64,000 bases of DNA, taken from positions 1,178,001 through 1,242,000 of the forward strand of contig JALRME010000005.1 in NCBI GenBank assembly GCA_026120035.1, written 5' to 3'. Positions within the stretch are counted from its first letter, which is position 1. The number at the start of each line of letters is the position of its first letter. Positions 58,864-64,000 of the stretch are shown piece after piece. This DNA is from Coleophoma eucalyptorum (lineage: Eukaryota > Ascomycota > Leotiomycetes > Helotiales > Dermateaceae). The position numbers and the translations under genes were made by a program. Below the pieces are notes generated by a model. The model was not told the DNA's origin and ran no database searches. It worked only from the letters and a program-made list of their open reading frames with translations.

Positions 58864-60220
58864 CTAACAGACATTAGGCCCAGCTTTGAGCTGAAGAGCA
58901 ACCTGTTCAGCAAGCACGTTCTGCATGGGATACGTCGGGTGCAAGCTATTGAGCCAGAAATATTCATTGACAGGAATCCCGCAACTTGAATTGAAGTAGT
59001 CGGTAGTTGGCGTGCCACTATCAGGAGATCAGTTTACATTCACTTCAAGAGAATGGATAGCTTACTTTTCGTACGCCTCACAGTAAGCAGTGGTATTGCG
59101 GTAGATTGCGGTCTGCGGAAAACTACTAGGGTTGTTCAGAACTTCAGTGAAGACCGCGTTTGTATCAACAATGAATATGTTGACATCTATATGGTTTTTC
59201 TTCAGATCGCTCGCTAGGCCAGTCAATGCAGTATTCCAAGCAGCAATGTCTGCTTTTTCTAAAGCCTGCGCAGTTGTACTTTCTGCGAGCATCAATGGAC
59301 TGCGGTCGACCGGTGGAACGTTGAGGAATGCAAAGTTGCGTCCTCCAGCCAGATATAGCATCTCGACCAGTCCGGCATATACGTCGAAGATTGCAGCATT
59401 TAGACTGGTTGTTGCAGGAAGTCCTTGGTAGTAAGAATTGCCAACATCGTTAATTCCATCAAATACTGCAAAGAGAGTATCATCCGAGGACCAAGGAGCA
59501 TATGAAGGCTTTTCTGCGTAGGTAGGAAACCACTCGTTCTCGACTTGCTCAGCCACAGATGACACAGTTGGTAAGTAAGGAGCAACGAGGTCAGAGTCGA
59601 TTGTTGCTCCTCCGTAAGCAAGATTATAAGTCAGTGTTGCAGTGGCGTTATACTCGACAGTAAGATAATCGACCCAGTTCGGTCCGTTGGATGCTGTATA
59701 CCCCGGATATGTAGGGTTCCCGAGCGGATTGCCGATTGTTGGTTGAGTAAGAGTCTGATTGAAGCCTGTTGTCGTGTAAGAATCGCCACTATTATTTGAA
59801 AAAACTAGTCAGCTCAAGATGATATTATTCTAAACGAAATAGCTGAAATCATATTTCCATCTCTTTGTAGCTATTGGGACTCAGTCTCCTGACACGAAGA
59901 CTTAAGGTACTCTTTATAATGAAAAGCTTAGGCGTTCAATATTGTCAGTGGTTGGGAGAACCTCCAAAACAATGACTGCAGTTCTTTCGAACTTAGTAGT
60001 TTGCTTGGATCCGAGCAGGAGTGCCGCTTTCTCTGTCCATAGCGAAATGGTATCAGGTAATGCATACTTACAAAATGAAGGCATGCTTGATGCCTTTCCA
60101 GCCGGGCCACTGACTGGTTGCTGCACAGCTCTTAGTGTGGAGGGATGTTGCTGGTGCAGCTTGGGTAGCCTCGAGAAAATTCAACAGAAGCACCGACAGG
60201 GATAAGGGGCGTGAAAACAT
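58864..60220 (-). CDS. Secreted CE16-type GDSL esterase
   Basis: Exons 60220-60072, 59788-59066 and 59017-58864 give 341 residues. MFSRPLSLSVLLLNFLEATQ begins a signal peptide. The mature start CAATSQWPGWKGIKHAFIFG followed by DSYTTTGF holds the block I nucleophile (Ser about 53). GINDVGNSYY is block III. The C-terminal block is WLNSLHPTYPMQ, giving the catalytic His (about 317). Carbohydrate esterase family 16 enzymes remove acetyl groups from xylo- or cello-oligosaccharides outside the cell during plant cell-wall breakdown. At the place where many GDSL enzymes have Asp three residues before the His, this protein has Asn; I am not sure how common that is within the family. The first intron is 283 bp, far longer than the others, and cuts directly before the nucleophile motif. 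Confidence 0.88.
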
Positions 60221-61578
60221 GTCTTCGTTCTAAAACTGGAATTTAATGCACTAATAGAGGAGGATTACAATACATATATACAGGTTTTGTATAGAAGTGC
60301 AGAGTTAAGAGCAATGTTTGAGAGGCATCGCAGTATTATATGCTATTTGAAGACCACATTTGAGTAACACATCTGACCTCAATCACCAAGCATGTCCCAG
60401 TGTACTTTCTTCGGCTTTGGACCGACAGATTTTACGCGGGGAAGGAAATAACGGAAGATCTGGCTCCGTATCTAGATGATGGGAATGTACCGCGGGGTGG
60501 CTCCTACACATCATGCGCCGATCACTGGACGGACATATTAACCATCGCTAAATAGCCATAATTCCAAAGTGCCAACGGCGGTCTCTGAGAGGAGGAGACG
60601 ATCTGGTGGAGCTCGGTAGTGACAATTAAGCCTTGAATTTGAGTCAGCCGGAGGCTTGGAGCAAGTAAAGTACATCTGCCTGTGCTGCGAACTACTGCCG
60701 GTTATATTCAAGACGACAATAATGTAGGTCGTATTCAATAAAGGAACTGCACGAGTTAGTATTGGGTAATTGTAATGGTATAGTCATTGGAGAGGAGTTA
60801 AGGACCCAACAGGATCATAAAGCACAAGCGGGCCTCTCTTCCGCCGGTCCGGAACAATATCTATTCCGAGATACGCTTCGCGCTGTAACAGCGACGTCCC
60901 ACTCTCATTTCCATCCTATTCCCTCCAGGATTCAGATACCCTGAAGCCAAGGACCCCGGTGACAAGGGAAATAACCAGTGTCAAAAATAAGTTTGTCGGA
61001 AAATATCGATCCTCAGGCATCATGCAGATTGAAGCGTGAGCAGCCGACAGAGATTTGACCGCAATCCTGAAGATGTCATAGTTCTTCAAAAATGAAGCAC
61101 GGTTGGAACAAGTGTACCGCCAAGACTTGAATCGCATAATTTGGACCTCTGACAACGAACCATTCTTCTTCTCCAGAGTTCATAGAGTCTTTTGTATCGC
61201 CTCGTGAGACAAAGTTGCCAAGAGGTGCCAGATCCTGCCAGATCCTATGAGGCTTCCAAAAAGCGTGAAAATAAACGTTCAATGAGGGAAATTATTTCAA
61301 CAAGCAGTGTTCCTTCAAGCAGTCCTCACAAAATGTTTTAAAAAAAGGATTAGATGCAGAAGGAGGATTCTCTCCACATTTGTGAGTTCTTCCAACACCT
61401 TGAGATCTGTAGATATAAAGCAAGTGCTTTGCTGCCACAACTGGTAAGCCATCATCTCCACATCATCTGGTGAAGGTTGACAGTCCCCACACTCTTTTTT
61501 ACAGTCTTTACTCTCTTCGCACTATCTTTAATATACTACACGCTCTTTCAATCTTAATCTTAAGACACTCGCTTCAAC
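60221..61578. promoter_or_regulatory. Divergent region, esterase and protease
   Basis: This 1.36-kb stretch separates the start codons of the CE16 esterase (minus) and the astacin protease (plus). A TATA-like box at 61414 serves the protease. No gene is seen inside. Confidence 0.5.
61414..61420 (+). promoter_or_regulatory. TATA-like box of astacin gene
   Basis: TATAAAG lies 165 bp upstream of the ATG at 61579 and is followed by a pyrimidine-rich tract. Confidence 0.4.
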
Positions 61579-62800
61579 ATGTTGTACAACAGTAACCTCG
61601 CCGTTGTGGCGATGAGTCTGCTCGCCTCCCAGCAAGCTATTGCAAAGCCCATTGAGCCGAGAGGCTCAATGTGGCCATATGGTCTTTGGCCCAACGCTGA
61701 GATCCCTTACATCTTGAGTGATCTGCCACACACTCTTTCCGAAAACATTAGAGAAGCCATGAGAATGTGGGAAGCACAATCGTGTGTTCGGTTCGTACCC
61801 TACACAACCCAGCCAGCTTGGGCCGAGTTTAGGAAGTGGGATCAAGGATGCTTTGCCCAGCGGATGGGAGCTCCAACCTCTGGTGCAACTATTATCAATC
61901 TCGACATGCCCAATGCTTGGGACACATTAGGCTTAAGTTCTGTCTGTAATTCCGACGAAACTGTTGGTCACGAGCTTGGCCATCTCATTGGCTTGGCGCA
62001 CGAGCAACAACGATCTGATAGAGATAAATATGTTAAAATCAATACGTATGTTCTTTACCACTGGTTCTTGAGCAGAAGCTGACCCCTTACAGAGATAATA
62101 TTGATCCTAATTATCTGGACCAATTCAATATCATCTACTCGGCTGATACCAGTCTACCATTTGACTACAATTCAAGTAAGCAAGCAATTCCTAAATGCAG
62201 TAAATATTCATACTTATCACAATGACAGTCATGATGTACGGCAACAAGGCGTTCTCGAAAGGCAACAAGCCTACCCTTGAGAGTCTGACGGACCAAGCAA
62301 TCGCACCATCTGCGCACGCTACACAAGGCGACTACAATGCTGTGAACAAAGCCTACCAGTGCCCGGCATGGCTCACGAACCCGATTCCCGCGTGCCGCAA
62401 GGGAGCCATCCCAGCCAACACCGATTTCTCCAGTTACGATTTCATCATCGACGACACAACGCTCAACGAAGCCACCGCCGGGGGCTACACGCATATCGGC
62501 GTGCACCAGCACTGCAACTCCAACGCTTTCAACATGGATACCGACAACTGGGCCTTCGCTCCAGTTGCTGGCTCGGGACCTGATGCGAGATACAAGCTCA
62601 CGACCGACCGATGCAAGAAGGACCACGATAGACATGCTGCCAAGTACGAGATTGCTCTCTGCAGAGGAGACTATGAGGATTCTTGCGATATGAAGTGTGG
62701 CTACAGAAGTGTCTGTCCTACTGCGGCCGACGGGTCGGATCAAGAATCAAAGGCTGTCGACATTGTTGATGATGCTGCTTGGGTCTGCCATGCTTTGTAA
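61579..62800 (+). CDS. Secreted astacin-type metalloprotease (M12A)
   Basis: Exons 61579-62045, 62093-62175 and 62229-62800 (introns 47 and 53 bp) give 373 residues. MLYNSNLAVVAMSLLASQQA begins a signal peptide. WPNAEIPYILSD opens the catalytic domain in astacin style, and the zinc site is HELGHLIGLAHEQQRSDRD (His131, Glu132, His135, His141). The Met-turn is NSIMMYG across the second intron, with the Tyr that acts as fifth ligand. Unlike many astacins, the protein has little or no propeptide: only about ten residues separate signal peptide and domain, so no Asp switch is evident. The C-terminal 150 residues carry eight or more Cys and an HIGVHQHCNS segment with no family I recognise. It should act outside the cell on proteins of host or substrate. 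Confidence 0.9.
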
Positions 62801-63260
62801 ATAAACTATTTTACGTGGAGCAATGTGGTAGGCGCAAGACGAGATTCATTTGAGGGATCTTGGTAGAATTAGATATACACATATTTCAATGATTTTTATT
62901 TGCTCGTGTTGGTTTCTTCAACAGCTGCCCTGTGTCCAATCCACCCCCTTGCTTAAGATATTTGGGCGGAATAGAGTCCATTTTGACTCAGACGAGTTAA
63001 AGGCTTCAGTCCAGTGCTATCAGTGAGATAATAACGAGCATGACTAAAAGGATCTTTCTTACTAGCTAAGGTGCCCAGAACGTCACTAGTTACACTAGTA
63101 CTTCTACTCTGACATGGGTGCTCTTTACTGCTATTCTACTAATAGAATCTCGAAGTCTAGGCACAAGGCTTCAAGCATAAGCGTTGTATATATGAATGTT
63201 GACAAAGATCCAACATCAAGTAATGGCTTCAAATTCCCATTATAGGTGACTTGAACCTCC
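62801..63260. other. Intergenic between convergent genes
   Basis: Shared 3' flank of the protease and the amidase; an ACTAGTTACACTAGTAC motif at 63084-63100 is a short imperfect repeat. No gene is seen. Confidence 0.5.
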
Positions 63261-64000
63261 TCAATCATCACCCAGATCAAGCAAAGAATCCTCAAGCCCT
63301 CTCCCAAGGGATAACAACTCCTCATCCAACCCACAGCCCGCAAGGATAGTAATACTAAATGGCAGCCTGACACCATTCTCCACATAAGCACCGGCAGGAA
63401 CCGCGACTGCACAAAGATCCAAAACATTTCCGAAGTGTGCAAAGGTACCCAGCTTGCCATTGATCCCCAAAGGATCCTTCTCGACCTCCGCGATCGTGGG
63501 ATGGAATGGTGTGGTGGGGACTACCATTACGGTGAGAATAGCTTGCTCGTCTGATGAATCAGGATCCGGAGAAAAGGTCAGAATGTCTTCTGTGGCACGT
63601 TTGTATTTAGCCTGCGCATGCAGGTCTCTGAAAACTTCTACGGCAGAGGTCTTGCGTGCGAGGGCTGACTCGAAGACCTGTTTGATAACAGGATGTAACA
63701 AACCCTTGTTGACCTCAAACCAACCTTCTGGCATTATAGTAAGTCGTTCGAGCACGAAAGAGCTGTTGTAAAGTAGGTCATTGGCCGCTGAAAATATTTT
63801 CCAGTCTGTATCGACGACTTTTCCGCCTATATTTTGAAGGAGATTTGTCGCTTTCGTGAATAGTGCGCGATAAGTTGGCGTACATGCATCAAGTGCAGAT
63901 TCTGGGGGGGTTCCAAAGCGAAATTTGATTGGAGATTGCGGAGGCTTCAAGGCGCATTTCCGCAAATAATCATACTTGGGACGAGGGAAAGTACTCGGTT
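63261..64000 (-). CDS. Allophanate-hydrolase-like amidase, partial
   Basis: The 3' 246 codons of a minus-strand gene that runs past the right edge. The visible part begins within PSTFPRPKYDYLRKC and continues with ILTVMVVPTTPFHPTIAEVE, KDPLGINGKLGTFAHFGNVL and DLCAVAVPAGAYVENGVRLP. These are the closing blocks of the amidase-signature fold as seen in allophanate hydrolase, where the segment IAEVE-x-DP-x2-(L/I)N-x-(K/R)LGT is typical. The Ser-Ser-Lys triad and the glycine-rich motif would lie beyond the window. Allophanate hydrolase splits allophanate to ammonia and carbon dioxide, the second half of ATP-dependent urea use. In fungi it is usually fused to urea carboxylase (DUR1,2); whether this copy is fused cannot be seen. 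It could be another amidase. Confidence 0.8.
   Translation of the reverse strand, partial: PSTFPRPKYDYLRKCALKPPQSPIKFRFGTPPESALDACTPTYRALFTKATNLLQNIGGKVVDTDWKIFSAANDLLYNSSFVLERLTIMPEGWFEVNKGLLHPVIKQVFESALARKTSAVEVFRDLHAQAKYKRATEDILTFSPDPDSSDEQAILTVMVVPTTPFHPTIAEVEKDPLGINGKLGTFAHFGNVLDLCAVAVPAGAYVENGVRLPFSITILAGCGLDEELLSLGRGLEDSLLDLGDD

Overview
The window reads as nuclear DNA of a filamentous ascomycete (Pezizomycotina). Nearly every gene is broken by short introns, mostly 43-80 bp, with GT..AG borders. The gene set is typical of these fungi: two Zn2Cys6 regulators, a Con-10-like protein, a PEBP-type GPI protein, CE16 and GH47 enzymes, and an NLR-type repeat relic. A leotiomycete origin is my impression from protein style only. 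I rebuilt gene models by joining exons at splice sites that keep the frame and restore family motifs; all spliced models are inferences.

0-13 kb: DUF6590 gene, two weak small genes, a RING finger protein, a secreted GH47 alpha-mannosidase, then a Zn2Cys6 regulator transcribed away from an intronless, GC-rich isochorismatase-family gene that looks bacterial. 13-17 kb: intron-bearing tRNA-Gln with a decayed copy of its 3' end nearby, then a gene-poor stretch. 17-23 kb: a second, large Zn2Cys6 regulator and more empty sequence. 23-30 kb: DOPA-dioxygenase-like gene, JmjC/cupin gene, Baeyer-Villiger-type monooxygenase, casein kinase 2 beta. 30-36 kb: DUF1989 (urea carboxylase-associated) gene, amino-acid permease, a small protein, Con-10-like repeat protein. 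37-42 kb: TMEM135-like membrane protein and a CCC1/VIT1 metal transporter. 43-46 kb: convergent pair of secreted-protein genes (PEBP-like, and an 8-exon Thr/Ser-rich protein with a Cys-rich end). 47.9 kb: initiator tRNA-Met with intron. 48-51 kb: sugar transporter. 53-55 kb: broken NLR-type repeat gene. 55.6-64 kb: copper amine oxidase, CE16 esterase, astacin protease, and the 3' part of an allophanate-hydrolase-like amidase running off the right edge.

Several genes fit nitrogen scavenging (amine oxidase, amino-acid permease, DUF1989, allophanate-hydrolase-like amidase, possibly the isochorismatase-family hydrolase), but they are scattered and do not form a tight cluster. The least ordinary signals are the bacterial-looking gene with its divergent regulator, the tRNA 3'-end relic 1.2 kb from it, and the NLR relic carrying an in-frame TAG plus a frame change at a ten-base A run.
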